The position numbers were made by a program, and so were the translations under genes. Shown piece by piece: positions 51,684-60,608 of a DNA stretch of 64,000 bases. A model generated the notes under the pieces. It ran no database searches and was not told the origin of the DNA. It saw only the letters and a program-made list of their open reading frames with translations. Position 1 is the first letter of the stretch. Each line of letters begins with the position of its first letter. The stretch covers positions 545,501 to 609,500 of the forward strand of contig NZ_CP150290.1 of the NCBI RefSeq assembly GCF_038051995.1, written 5' to 3'. This DNA is from Paenibacillus sp. FSL H8-0537. GTDB taxonomy: Bacteria > Bacillota > Bacilli > Paenibacillales > Paenibacillaceae.

Positions 51684-51716
51684 AGCTATAAGCTATTTGA
51701 ACGTTTACAACGAAAT

Positions 51717-51742
51717 GAAGGACGCCCCGATTGGCGTCCTTC
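51717..51742 (-). terminator. Terminator of the SLH/FN3 gene
   Basis: GAAGGACGCC / GGCGTCCTTC perfect 10-bp stem with a 6-nt loop just past the stop codon. The U tract is weak. Confidence 0.6.
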
Positions 51743-51749
51743 ACAGATA

Positions 51750-54341
51750 CTAGCTAAGTGAATCCAACAACTTCTTCAACTGTGGGTTAAGCTCCAGCAC
51801 ATTCAAGATGATCTGCAACGCTTCTGCACGTGTGGCATTGCTCTTGGGTTCGAATTTCCCATCCCCTTTACCGCTAACGATACCTGCTTGCGCTTCTGCT
51901 TTGATTTCGCTAGCTGCATAAGAACCATTCAGATCATTGAAATTGCCTTTTGCCCGGTCCTTCGCCAGGTCGTTAAGGTTTACAATGCGGGACAGCATGA
52001 CAACCATTTCTTCACGTGTAATCGTGTTATCCGGCTTGAACATACCGTCCTTGTAGCCTTTGATTACCCCTGCCGCTACAAGGTTCTCAATCGCTTCTTT
52101 CGTCCAGCTATCACCAATATCCTTCATTACAATACTCGTATGGCTGCCACCTTGGATATCGAACACGCGATTCAGAATCGTTGCAAACTCAGCGCGTGTG
52201 ATCGGACTATTCGGCCTAAACGTACCCTCTTCGTAGCCTTTAATCAGTTGCAATTTGATGAAAACATCGATCGTCTTTTCAGCCCAGTGCCCTTGCGTGT
52301 CAGCAAAATCAATTGTAGCGTTTGCATTCTTCGCTACCGCTACTTTGGCTTCAATCGTCTTTACTAAATTGGTTTCATTCACAATGCTACTGTTAAATAC
52401 ATCAACCGTAGGCTCTGGAGAACCAGGTGTTGATACCGGATCAGGTGTCGCAGGCGTTGAAGATGGCGTCGATGTATTACTGCTGCTGGACGGCTTTCTC
52501 GGCGTTATGGAATTAGAGGCGTCGGAGGCCACGCTGCTGCCCGTGCTATTGACAGCTTGCACCGTAAACGTATACGTAACTCCGTTGGATAGCCCTGTTA
52601 CCGTGATCGGGCTCCCCGTCCCTGTTACGGTTATCGTTCCCGGCATAGCCGTAACTTTGTAGGAAGTAATGTCGCTTCCGCCATTCGCCGGGACAGTGAA
52701 GCTTACCGTCGCTTGTCCATTGCCAGCTACCGCGGTTACGCCCGTTGGAGCCGATGGAACCGTTCGCGGCGTTGCGCTCACTTCATTGGACGCAGTACTG
52801 TCTCCTCCCGGGTTCGTCGCTTTGATCACAAAATAGTACGTTGTGCCGTTCGTTAATCCGGTTACATCATAGCCATATACAGAATCGCTTACCGAGACTT
52901 CCTCTGATCCATAAACGCCAGAGGTCGTGCTTTTGAATATTTTGTACCCCGTGGAACCGATCACCGGATTCCACGTTAGGCTTATTCGGGCATCTCCCGG
53001 TGTAGCTGGCCCCGGCACCGGTACTCCAGGCGCTGCAACCTGCGGTGTTGCGCTCTTCTCGTTCGACGCGCTGTCTCCGACCTCGTTCTCGGCTTTCACC
53101 TTGAAGTAGTACGTCGCTCCGTTCGTCAATCCCGACCACTCGTACTCGTATACGTTAGCTGCTACTGTGCGTTCTTCCGCCCCGGCAAAGTTGCCTGCCG
53201 TCTCGCTTTTGTATACTTTGTAAACGGACGCGCCGCTTGACGGCGTCCAGGTCAACGTAACTTTGGCGTCGGATTCCGAAGCTACAAGCTCGGGCGTACC
53301 CGGCACGTTCTTCACAGTGAGCTGCGCAGCGTTCGACGTGTCGGTTTGCCCGGCGCTGCTAGCGACCACGGCGCGATACTGGCGTCCCGACATATCGCCG
53401 GTTACCGCCGACAGATTCAACGTCGCTCCGTTCTGACCCGCCATGTTCGTGAAGCCTTCCCCTATATCCTCCTGCCATTGATAGACAAGGTTTCCGCCTG
53501 TCGCCGTCACGCCGAAGCTTGCGCTGTCGCCTACTTTCGCGAGTATGCTCTGCGGATGACTAGTAATCGACAGACGCTGGTACACGACCTGCGTCACCGT
53601 AAATGTTGCTCCCGCCGCCATCTTGTTGGCTGATACGTTGACCGTCGCCGTATACGTGCCCGGCGTGAGGCCGTCTTTTGCTTTGACGGTGAAGGAAGTG
53701 CCTTCCTCTATGGTATTCAACATATTCGGCTGCGGCTGCGTCAAAACGAAATCGTTTGCATTTGCACCGCTAAGCTGTGCTTGCAAATTAGCGAGATTCC
53801 CGCTGCCCGTACGTTGCGTCTCAATCGTTCGCGTTTCCTGAGACCCGGCATCATACCCTTGGATCAGCGGACTTAACGTCTGGTTGTCAATGGGCGCTAC
53901 CGTATATCCGAGAACCGTGATCGTTTTATTATCCGTATCATAGTTCGTCGAAGTTTGATAATCCACTTCGTAAAATGTCAATTCCCTGTTTATGGAAATG
54001 TGGTATACGCCCGGCACGGCATCTTCCGCTATTTTCAAGTTCCAATCGATGACAAAGCGGTTCTGATTGCCGACTTGAACCCAATTTTCTCCAAAGCTAT
54101 GGTCAAAAAAAGTGGTGCCCCATCCCTCAAGTTCAGGAAGTGGTTGGAAATCCACATATGCGTTGTTCACGGCGGTCAGATCCACATAAAGTTTCACCGT
54201 GATTGTATCTCCGGGGCTTCCCGTTATGTCGCTGACGAAGCCTATCTGTCCCCTGCCGGCAGCCTCACTGACAGGTACTCCGACCGTGAATGCCAGGCAA
54301 ACAACGAAAAAGGATATTAGGATGCTTCTGATCTGTCTCAA
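51750..54341 (-). CDS. Secreted SLH-anchored protein with Ig-like and fibronectin-III domains
   Basis: About 863 residues from TTG54341, where GGAGGAG lies six bases upstream; the in-frame ATG at 54356 overlaps that site. Order: signal peptide (ILISFFVVCLAFTVGVPVSE), cohesin-like or Ig-like domain (about 28-145), a second beta domain (about 150-255), an Ig-like domain (about 260-340; SHPQSILAKVGDSASFGVTA), three FN3 domains (about 345-615), a Ser/Thr/Pro linker (about 616-645) and three SLH repeats (about 670-845; DFADTQGHWAEKTIDVFIKL). No enzyme domain is present, so an adhesin or scaffold role is likely. It lies alone between two inverted IS remnants. Confidence 0.9.
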   Translation of the reverse strand: MRQIRSILISFFVVCLAFTVGVPVSEAAGRGQIGFVSDITGSPGDTITVKLYVDLTAVNNAYVDFQPLPELEGWGTTFFDHSFGENWVQVGNQNRFVIDWNLKIAEDAVPGVYHISINRELTFYEVDYQTSTNYDTDNKTITVLGYTVAPIDNQTLSPLIQGYDAGSQETRTIETQRTGSGNLANLQAQLSGANANDFVLTQPQPNMLNTIEEGTSFTVKAKDGLTPGTYTATVNVSANKMAAGATFTVTQVVYQRLSITSHPQSILAKVGDSASFGVTATGGNLVYQWQEDIGEGFTNMAGQNGATLNLSAVTGDMSGRQYRAVVASSAGQTDTSNAAQLTVKNVPGTPELVASESDAKVTLTWTPSSGASVYKVYKSETAGNFAGAEERTVAANVYEYEWSGLTNGATYYFKVKAENEVGDSASNEKSATPQVAAPGVPVPGPATPGDARISLTWNPVIGSTGYKIFKSTTSGVYGSEEVSVSDSVYGYDVTGLTNGTTYYFVIKATNPGGDSTASNEVSATPRTVPSAPTGVTAVAGNGQATVSFTVPANGGSDITSYKVTAMPGTITVTGTGSPITVTGLSNGVTYTFTVQAVNSTGSSVASDASNSITPRKPSSSSNTSTPSSTPATPDPVSTPGSPEPTVDVFNSSIVNETNLVKTIEAKVAVAKNANATIDFADTQGHWAEKTIDVFIKLQLIKGYEEGTFRPNSPITRAEFATILNRVFDIQGGSHTSIVMKDIGDSWTKEAIENLVAAGVIKGYKDGMFKPDNTITREEMVVMLSRIVNLNDLAKDRAKGNFNDLNGSYAASEIKAEAQAGIVSGKGDGKFEPKSNATRAEALQIILNVLELNPQLKKLLDSLS

Positions 54342-54669
54342 CTGCTTCTCCTCCATTACGATTGGGCGTTCACAACTAAAGCAAAACTGCACAAGTTGCG
54401 ACTGCTTTCGACATCATTCTACACCACTGCTTCAAAATAGGGATTCTTAAAAGTGAATGCTGTTGCATTCGTAACACCTTACGAAAAAGTGATACTAAAT
54501 ACCATAGTGATTCTATCTTAGCAGGGTTGATTTGCCCATTTGTGAAATGTAAAGAAAACTTTAAGATTGCACTTGCAACGCACTTCTGGCAATCAGCATA
54601 TATCCGGCCCCTAAGAGATGTCCGAGCACACCGGACGAGCCGAGGCCGATTATGGGGCATTGGATAGCT

Positions 54670-54881
54670 CGGTGCAAAGTCGAGGTGGAGAGCGTATTGG
54701 GTCACATCAAGGGCAACCGCTCGTTCCGTCGCTTCTTGTGGCTTTAGCCCATAACCTTCTAAAGGTGGTGGGCATCCGCCTCTCCACTTTTCTAAGAAAA
54801 CAGCTACACAAAAAGGTTGGACAGAAAACTGTACGTTTTCTCGCCCAACCTTTTTATTTTGGGGACTAATTAGACAGCCCC
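54670..54881 (+). pseudogene. Transposase C-terminal remnant (IS1182-like), right copy
   Basis: Code reads VEVESVLGHIKGNRSFRRFL, then shifts frame to ALAHNLLKVVGIRLSTFLRK, followed by the hairpin and the IS end. At least one frameshift or deletion separates the two stretches. Inverted relative to the left copy. Confidence 0.75.
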
Positions 54882-54927
54882 TTTTTTATTATAAGCTGGA
54901 TGTCCTGAAGTAAGCGGAATAGCCCGC

Positions 54928-56487
54928 TCATGCCTCTGCACGCGTATCCTCAGAAGCTTGCTGCTCCTGCTTCCTATGCCAGCGGATGAACAGCTCGGCA
55001 AGTTCAGGGTCCCACTGAGTTCCCTTGCCTTCCTCCAAAATGCTGAGCGCTTTGCTCACGGTCATGCCCTTGCGGTAGGGGCGATCAGAGGTCATTGCAT
55101 CGAAGGCATCGGCGATGGCAATAACCTTGCCGAGCAGCGGAATATTTTCGCCTGTCAGCCCGTCGGGATAGCCTTTGCCATCAAAGCGCTCATGATGGGA
55201 GCGCACGCCCGGAAGCAGATGCTCCATTGCGTCAGCCGGCTCAATGCGCCGCAAAATATTTTCGCCTAAAATCGGATGCTGCTTAATCTGGTCGAATTCC
55301 TCATCGGTCAGCTTGCCGTCCTTCAGCAGCACGGCGTCGCGGACACCGATTTTGCCAATATCATGGAGCAGCGCCGATTTGCGAATCGTATCCAGTACGG
55401 AATCGTCCCAGCCAGCGAGCTGCCCGATGAGGACGGAATATTCAGCTACGCGCTCCGAATGTCCTGCAGTATAGTGGTCGCGGGCTTCAAGCGCCGCAGC
55501 GAGTGTAATGAAATAGCTTTGCAGCAGCTGGGCATTGCGCTTCTCGCGTTCCTTCAATCCATCGACCATATGATTAAAGCCGGCAACGAGCTTAGAAAAT
55601 TCATCCGAATAAATATCCTCGGCCTTATGGTCGAGGTTGCCCTCTTGAACGCTGACCATCGCCTGCTGGAGCGTCTCAATGGGCGACTGAATATCTTTGG
55701 CGAGCAGCGATGCGCTAAGCCAGGAAAATAAAATGCCAATTACGAGAATGATGATGGCCCATTGCCAATAGGCGGCGGAAGTGGAGTCGGTACTAGCGAA
55801 ACCCTCTATGCGAATTTGCGTTGCGAGGCTGAACATAAGCATCGGAAGCGTCCCGATAATAAAAGCGCTGAGCAAAAACTTGCGCCTGATCGTCATCAAA
55901 ACCTGTCCCTCGAGCGTCAAATCAGCGTTAAACCGTTTAATATGCAGCGCGCGTATATGCGTAATGAGCGGTGGGATCGCCCTAGTTGTCAGAAAAAACT
56001 CAAGCATGGCATGCATCGCCGCAATAAGCACCGCACATGCCGCACCTATTGCAATATAGTAGTAAGGAAATACGATCCATTGCAGCTTTATACCTAAATA
56101 AGTGAGACTGCCCACGGGAATCGCCAGACCTAGAAAGTGGGGGCCGACGGTTCGCTTAACCGATAGGAGCGGAAAGTTATGTACTTGCAGATAGGCCTCT
56201 CGGAGCTGGGCAGAAGTAGCTTCTATGTAAAAAATAACGCGTATAGGCTTAATGTGCCGCTTGAAAGCGAGCCATTCACAGCTGAACATGATGAGCAGCG
56301 AAACGATGAGTAGAAGCGCCAGCCGAAAAAATTCAATGCTGCTCAGCTGCAAGGTTGAAAAAATCAGAATGCTTCCAACCCCAAGTACAGCGACAGACCC
56401 GCCAAACAGATAATTACGGATAAGCTGAACAAGAAATTTTTTGAAAATAATTACATCAGGCTGTTCATCGCTTATCATTTGTTTCAT
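54928..56487 (-). CDS. Membrane HD-GYP phosphodiesterase
   Basis: 519 residues from ATG56487, nine bases after TGAGGAG. Several N-terminal hydrophobic segments (about 20-60, 105-160 and 215-275) precede a HAMP domain (about 255-305; LAKDIQSPIETLQQAMVSVQ) and an HD-GYP domain (about 330-505): HYTAGHSERVAEY, LLHDIGKIGVRD, HHERFDGKGYPDGL, IAIADAFDAMTSDRPYR. The HD pair and the GYP signature are intact, so hydrolysis of cyclic di-GMP or a related dinucleotide is expected. It may balance the diguanylate cyclase at 21602. Confidence 0.93.
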   Translation of the reverse strand: MKQMISDEQPDVIIFKKFLVQLIRNYLFGGSVAVLGVGSILIFSTLQLSSIEFFRLALLLIVSLLIMFSCEWLAFKRHIKPIRVIFYIEATSAQLREAYLQVHNFPLLSVKRTVGPHFLGLAIPVGSLTYLGIKLQWIVFPYYYIAIGAACAVLIAAMHAMLEFFLTTRAIPPLITHIRALHIKRFNADLTLEGQVLMTIRRKFLLSAFIIGTLPMLMFSLATQIRIEGFASTDSTSAAYWQWAIIILVIGILFSWLSASLLAKDIQSPIETLQQAMVSVQEGNLDHKAEDIYSDEFSKLVAGFNHMVDGLKEREKRNAQLLQSYFITLAAALEARDHYTAGHSERVAEYSVLIGQLAGWDDSVLDTIRKSALLHDIGKIGVRDAVLLKDGKLTDEEFDQIKQHPILGENILRRIEPADAMEHLLPGVRSHHERFDGKGYPDGLTGENIPLLGKVIAIADAFDAMTSDRPYRKGMTVSKALSILEEGKGTQWDPELAELFIRWHRKQEQQASEDTRAEA

Positions 56488-56694
56488 AGACAGGCTCCTC
56501 ACTTCAAGTGGAAAATGAGATTTCTGAAGACCAACCTCTTCTACAGGTTATCACACATGCAGAAGACCGCAATAGAAAGTTGAAAGCCGCAATTATCATC
56601 GTAGACAGGGCCGGGAAACTGCTATATGATGAACCAATCGTAAGTGGATCGGAACGTCACATACTTAGCCAGTCAACATAAAGGAGCGAGACAA

Positions 56695-57879
56695 ATGCGC
56701 GAGGCGCTATGGTCGAAAAATTTCATTTTATTAATGGGCTCTAATCTGCTGTTGTTTATGGCCCTTGAAATGCTGCTGCCGACACTTCCTGTGTTTGCCG
56801 CGGAGCAGGGGGGCAGCCAAACGCAAATTGGCCTGATTATGGGCTTATTTACGTTTACGGCCGTCCTTTCCCGGCTTGGAACAGGCTATGGCATTAAGCG
56901 GCTGGGCCAAAAGAAGCTGCTGCTTCTCGGAGTAGCTATAAGTCTTATCGCGCTTACCGGCTATTATTTAGCTGCGACGCTTGCTGTGCTGCTGGTGCTG
57001 CGCGTCGTGCACGGCGTCGGATTTGGTATTGCAACGACGCTGTTTGGCACAGCGGCATCCGATTTAGTGCCAGCCTCTCGAAGAGGAGAGGGCATGGGCT
57101 TTTTTGCAACAGGGAATTCGATTTCATTCGCTTTAGGGCCCTTTTTTGGCATTTGGATCATGACGGAATATGGCTTTAAGGCGCTGTTTTTAATTGGAGC
57201 AGTTGTTATGCTGCTTAGCTTGATCAGTACCTGCTTTGTGCGCTTTCCGCGAGTGGAGAAAAAGGTGCCAGCCGCAGCTCCTGTAATAGAAACGGGAAAC
57301 TGGATGGACAGCGTCGTGGAGCGCAAGGCGTTTATGCCTTCGCTGCTTGGCTTGCTTATCGGCATCCCCTTCGGCACGGTGCTCAGCTTTATCGCCTTGT
57401 TTGGCAAAGAGCAGGGCCTAGGCAGTGTCGGCATTTTCTTCCTTGTCGTGGCCATCAGCGAGTTTCTGATCCGCTTTATTAGCGGCCCGTTGTTTGATCG
57501 CAAAGGACGCATGTGGGTGCTGCTGCCTGCTGCCATACTATGCATTATTGCTAGCGTCATGCTTTATTTTACGCATTCTACAGCGATGCTGCTGCTGTCG
57601 GGGCTGTTTTATGGCTTTGGCTTTGGCGCCCTATTCCCAGCGCTTCAGGCTTGGGTTATCGATCTCGTAGAGCCAGAGCGCAGAGGCGTAGCGACGGCGA
57701 CCTATTACAATGCTTTTGATATCGGTATCGGAAGCGGTTCTATTTTGCTGGGAGCCGTAGCCGCTGTGACGAATTATTCGACGATGTATTTGCTGTCCGG
57801 CGGATTTTTCGTCCTCTACATTGTGCTTTATGTCGGTTTTGAGCGCAGGCTGCGCCGCAAAACAAGGGTGCCAGGATAA
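56695..57879 (+). CDS. MFS transporter (DHA1-like)
   Basis: 394 residues from ATG56695, with AAAGGAG eight bases upstream; a frame from 56644 precedes this site. It has 12 membrane helices. N-terminal SNLLLFMALEMLLPTLPVFA and motif A-like GYGIKRLGQKKLLLLG place it with the YfcJ/YbcL-type drug or metabolite exporters. C-terminal basic tail. Substrate unknown. It borders the AT-rich degenerate region. Confidence 0.87.
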   Translation: MREALWSKNFILLMGSNLLLFMALEMLLPTLPVFAAEQGGSQTQIGLIMGLFTFTAVLSRLGTGYGIKRLGQKKLLLLGVAISLIALTGYYLAATLAVLLVLRVVHGVGFGIATTLFGTAASDLVPASRRGEGMGFFATGNSISFALGPFFGIWIMTEYGFKALFLIGAVVMLLSLISTCFVRFPRVEKKVPAAAPVIETGNWMDSVVERKAFMPSLLGLLIGIPFGTVLSFIALFGKEQGLGSVGIFFLVVAISEFLIRFISGPLFDRKGRMWVLLPAAILCIIASVMLYFTHSTAMLLLSGLFYGFGFGALFPALQAWVIDLVEPERRGVATATYYNAFDIGIGSGSILLGAVAAVTNYSTMYLLSGGFFVLYIVLYVGFERRLRRKTRVPG

Positions 57880-57993
57880 TTATGTATGTCGCTATCTTAA
57901 GAATAGGAATATAATAATCAATAATGGCCGATAATTAATTTGCAGGGGGAAGTTTAAAAGGCATAAACTTTTGAATTGAATGGAGACATTCTG

Positions 57994-58128
57994 ATGAATA
58001 AGAAAGTAAGAATATCTGAAATTGAAATACAAAATTTGAAAAATGTTGTATGAGGTAAATTCGCGTTTCCTTGTTCTAAAACGCAGTCGTTTGATTCTGC
58101 AGATGTATTAATGAAAGAAAATTTTTAA
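57994..58128 (+). pseudogene. N-terminal remnant of an AAA/OLD-type ATPase gene
   Basis: GGAG is followed by MNKKVRISEIEIQNLKNVV, a stop, then GKFAFPCSKTQSFDSADVL in the same frame to a second stop. IEIQNLKNVxxGKFxF is the usual opening strand of AAA_15/OLD-like ATPases found in defence loci. Walker A and all later parts are missing. The internal TGA (58051-58053) shows decay. Confidence 0.45.
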
Positions 58129-58130
58129 AG

Positions 58131-58295
58131 AATGATATATTAACAGTAATTCAAGTTACAGATACAGATGGCACTTTCATCGACAATAAGTATGTGAAAA
58201 TAGATTATAATGTTGGTGAGAAAGCATTATATTTTGAAGATTCTATCTGTGCATCAGATTCACATAAAGTTGTTCAAATACAAAAAAAGAAATAA
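58131..58295 (+). pseudogene. Remnant of a small protein with a DTDGTF motif, possible ATPase partner
   Basis: An open stretch of 54 residues reads NDILTVIQVTDTDGTFIDNK, then YVKIDYNVGEKALYFEDSI. It has no start codon with a ribosome binding site, so it is an internal fragment. The hydrophobic strand followed by DTDGTFID resembles toprim-like or RloB-type partners encoded beside AAA ATPases, but the match is only by eye. Confidence 0.35.
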
Positions 58296-58339
58296 GGAAA
58301 AAGCACATAGTTTGAAAACAATGTACACCGCAGCGAAAG

Positions 58340-58465
58340 TAATGGATATCCGTTAACGGTTGTTCCATTCCCTAACTGACCCAAGTCATTCTTCCCCCAA
58401 GCCCAGACAGTACCATCAGACTTTAAAAGTAAGCTATGCGCTTGTCCGTTTCCGTACCCCAACAA
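58340..58465 (-). pseudogene. RCC1-repeat protein fragment
   Basis: Minus-strand code reads [20 protein letters not shown], then [15 protein letters not shown]: one RCC1/BNR-type blade unit. It abuts the hicB-tail repeat on its right and has no start, so it is a broken piece of a larger surface protein gene. Confidence 0.6.
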
Positions 58466-58513
58466 GGGAATCCTGTCTCAAATAAATAAGCTGGAGGTGA
58501 ACCTCTAGCTTAT
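58464..58513. repeat. 50-bp direct repeat, left copy (hicB tail plus terminator hairpin)
   Basis: AAGGGAATCCTGTCTCA plus ATAAATAAGCTGGAGGT and the complementary arm ACCTCTAGCTTAT. It matches 60392-60440 with only one substitution and one extra base. The code part reads RESCLK-stop, homologous to RESWLNK-stop of the hicB remnant. The hairpin is a terminator. Confidence 0.8.
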
Positions 58514-58584
58514 TTATATTTACTTGGTAATTTTGGCTGTTTCATCAATATAATTGATAGCACCTTAAGTGAATGACTCGTGAC

Positions 58585-58929
58585 TTATTGTTCATCATCT
58601 ATATGAGCTGCTCCCCATTTGCAAAGCTCTTGCAGAGCAGGGATGAGGGACTTGCCACGCTCTGAAAGGTAGTACTCAACTTTAGGTGGTACTTGTGAGT
58701 ATTCATGGCGTGTAATGAGCGAATCAGCCTCTAGCTCTTTTAATTGATTGCTAAGCATTTTGTGAGTAACTCCTTGAAGCGCTCTTTTCAACTCACCGTA
58801 ACGCATAATCTCTTCCTTCAATAGCAAGAATAAGATATGTAATTTCCATTTACCACTTATTAGCGATAAGGTATACACAAATGATTCATTACTGTCTTCT
58901 TTTTCACTTCTTGTTTTACTGTGAATCAT
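58585..58929 (-). CDS. HxlR family transcriptional regulator
   Basis: 114 residues from ATG58929, behind AAAGGAG. A winged-helix HxlR domain: FVYTLSLISGKWKLHILFLL, MRYGELKRALQGVTHKMLSN, LEADSLITRHEYSQVPPKVE, YYLSERGKSLIPALQELCKW. It is divergent from two flavin-reductase-like genes, a common HxlR/oxidoreductase layout, and so is likely their redox- or quinone-responsive regulator. Lower GC than the window average, within a repeat-bounded cassette. Confidence 0.9.
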   Translation of the reverse strand: MIHSKTRSEKEDSNESFVYTLSLISGKWKLHILFLLLKEEIMRYGELKRALQGVTHKMLSNQLKELEADSLITRHEYSQVPPKVEYYLSERGKSLIPALQELCKWGAAHIDDEQ

Positions 58930-59034
58930 GTAGTACTCTCCTTTTTGATAGTATCTTACTAAAAAGTGCATACTAGTCTTTTGTGATGCTTCCATTATAC
59001 TATACATCATAACTGAACGGAGGTATTTTTAATC

Positions 59035-59616
59035 ATGAAAGATTTCAGTCCACGTGCTTTTGGTTATGGCTATCCCATGCCACTTTTGATGGTATCTACT
59101 TACGATGAGAACGGAACTGTCAATGTGATGAATTTGCACTGGTGCACGATGAATCACGGAGGATATATCAATTTGGGTGTTGGTACGAATAAAAAGACGC
59201 ACGAGAATATCGAAAAAATGGGTGCCTTTACGGTTGCACTGGCCACTCAAAATCTCATGAAGGAAGCAGACTTTTTTGGCTCAGTGTCGGGGTATAGAGA
59301 TACAGATAAATTCGCAAAAACAGGTTTGAAGGCCACTAAGAGCAAATACGTTAATGCACCGATCATTAAAGAGAGTAATTTGGTAATCGAATGCGAACTC
59401 ACAGAGATTGTAAGAGGTAATCATATCCATGCAATTGTCGGCAAGATGGTCAATATAGCAGTAGATGAATCTGTCTTAAATGAAAAAGGCAAAATTGATG
59501 CCAAGAAGACAGGGATGTTGTTTTTTGATTCATTCAGCAATGGCTATTTCACTTTAGGAGATAAAATTGGAAATGCTTGGAATGAAGGGAGAACATTTAT
59601 GACTCTTAATCGTTAA
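59035..59616 (+). CDS. Flavin reductase-like FMN-binding protein, first copy
   Basis: 193 residues of the split-barrel flavin reductase family (pyridoxamine-oxidase-like, FMN-binding). The N-terminus FSPRAFGYGYPMPLLMVSTY and the FMN-site region NVMNLHWCTMNHGGYINLGV and TNKKTHENIEKMGAFTVALA are typical. GGAGG precedes ATG59035 at 12 bases. Divergent to hxlR and followed 63 bp later by a second related gene. It likely reduces flavin or a flavin-dependent substrate. Confidence 0.87.
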   Translation: MKDFSPRAFGYGYPMPLLMVSTYDENGTVNVMNLHWCTMNHGGYINLGVGTNKKTHENIEKMGAFTVALATQNLMKEADFFGSVSGYRDTDKFAKTGLKATKSKYVNAPIIKESNLVIECELTEIVRGNHIHAIVGKMVNIAVDESVLNEKGKIDAKKTGMLFFDSFSNGYFTLGDKIGNAWNEGRTFMTLNR

Positions 59617-59679
59617 TTCTTATTTGTCAGTGAAGTGTTCAACAAGAAAATAAGCTAACAATGAAAAGGAGAACAAATA

Positions 59680-60252
59680 ATGGCAATTAAGCCTGTTGAT
59701 TTAAAGAAAGCATACCGTTTATTGCAAGTAGGTCCAACAACCATGATTTCTGCTAAACACGATGGGATAGAAAATGTAATGGCAGCCGCTTGGGTCGGTC
59801 TGGTGGGAAATAATAAAGTGATGGCATTTATCGGCAAACAAGCTTTCACACGTGAACTCGTTGAAAAGAGTGGTTATTATGTAGTACAAGTTCCAACTGT
59901 TAAACAAATGGAAACTGTCTTGTATGTTGGTGAGCACAGCTCTAAAGAAATAGACAATAAACTTGATAATATCTCACTATTTTACCAAGAAGAGTTTGAT
60001 TTACCACTAGTTAAAGGTTCTGCTGGCTGGCTAGTATGCAAGGTTCTCCCAAATTATGAAAATGAACAAGAATATGATCTTTTCATGGGTGAAATTGTCG
60101 GTGCTTGGAGTGACGATCGAGTATTCAACAACGGACATTGGATTTTTGATGATGCTCCTGATGAATTGCGTACAATACACTATGTTGCTGGCGGTCAATT
60201 CTATGCTATTGGAAAAGGTACTAAATTTAATCACGGACCTGGTACAGACTAA
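59680..60252 (+). CDS. Flavin reductase-like protein, second copy
   Basis: 190 residues, same family but distinct in sequence: YRLLQVGPTTMISAKHDGIE, NVMAAAWVGLVGNNKVMAFI, FTRELVEKSGYYVVQVPTVK. GGAG precedes ATG59680. Probably cotranscribed with the first copy. Its stop is nine bases before the hicB remnant, so the cassette ends exactly at that junction. Confidence 0.87.
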   Translation: MAIKPVDLKKAYRLLQVGPTTMISAKHDGIENVMAAAWVGLVGNNKVMAFIGKQAFTRELVEKSGYYVVQVPTVKQMETVLYVGEHSSKEIDNKLDNISLFYQEEFDLPLVKGSAGWLVCKVLPNYENEQEYDLFMGEIVGAWSDDRVFNNGHWIFDDAPDELRTIHYVAGGQFYAIGKGTKFNHGPGTD

Positions 60253-60260
60253 ATAAATCG

Positions 60261-60416
60261 GTAAAGAAAACTCTCACAGTCTCATTTTGGTTAGATGAAA
60301 TGGCCAAAGAGAATAATATCAATTTTTCTCAAGTACTACAAGAAGCTCTGAAAAATCAGTTAGGTGTCCGTGATTTGTCTCAATACCAACCAAGGGAATC
60401 CTGGCTCAATAAATAA
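60261..60416 (+). pseudogene. C-terminal remnant of a HicB antitoxin gene
   Basis: Code reads VKKTLTVSFWLDEMAKENNI, then NFSQVLQEALKNQLGVRDLS and a stop, the DNA-binding ribbon-helix-helix C-terminus of HicB. The partial-RNase-H domain and the hicA toxin are absent and there is no start codon. The stop codon and following hairpin are duplicated at 58464-58513. Confidence 0.65.
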
Positions 60417-60440
60417 GCTGGAGGTGAACCTCTAGCTTAT
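60392..60440. repeat. 49-bp direct repeat, right copy
   Basis: AAGGGAATCCTGGCTCA plus ATAAATAAGCTGGAGGT and ACCTCTAGCTTAT. The mate is 58464-58513. The two copies enclose hxlR and both flavin-reductase genes. Confidence 0.8.
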
Positions 60441-60458
60441 GAGGCACTAAAAATTGAA

Positions 60459-60515
60459 CTACCCGTTATCTTTTCTGATACTTTCTTCAAGCGCTATTAT
60501 TTTTTTAGGCATCAT
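60459..60515 (-). CDS. 18-codon peptide frame with a good ribosome binding site
   Basis: MMPKKIIALEESIRKDNG, preceded by GGAGG four bases before the first ATG. In the same frame the DNA upstream also reads LPSAPGGPYGGP, so it could instead be the end of a longer broken gene. Function unknown. Low confidence. Confidence 0.2.
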   Translation of the reverse strand: MMPKKIIALEESIRKDNG

Positions 60516-60608
60516 AGGTCCTCCATATGGTCCCCCAGGAGCACTAGGGAGACTTAATTAAAAGTTACCCCCGTGCTCAAGGTTCAGATATTCAATTACG
60601 GTACAGAT

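Larger units (their letters stand above)
51532..54881. mobile_element. Composite-like segment: SLH gene between two inverted IS remnants
   Basis: The outer ends GGGGCTGTCCAATAAGTCCC (51532-51551) and, inverted, GGGGCTGTCTAATTAGTCCC (ending at 54881) match at 18 of 20 positions and point outward. Next to each end is the same transposase-tail code and the same hairpin (GTTGGGCGGAAAA family). The 3.35-kb interval contains only the SLH/FN3 protein gene. Each IS keeps only its 3' end, so the segment is not autonomous. Confidence 0.7.

Noticed and set aside
58464..60440. The 50-bp direct repeats as integron attC sites or IS200/IS605 ends
   Set aside because: No core sites of attC and no tnpA/tnpB of IS605 type. 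The sequence is explained as the end of hicB plus its terminator.
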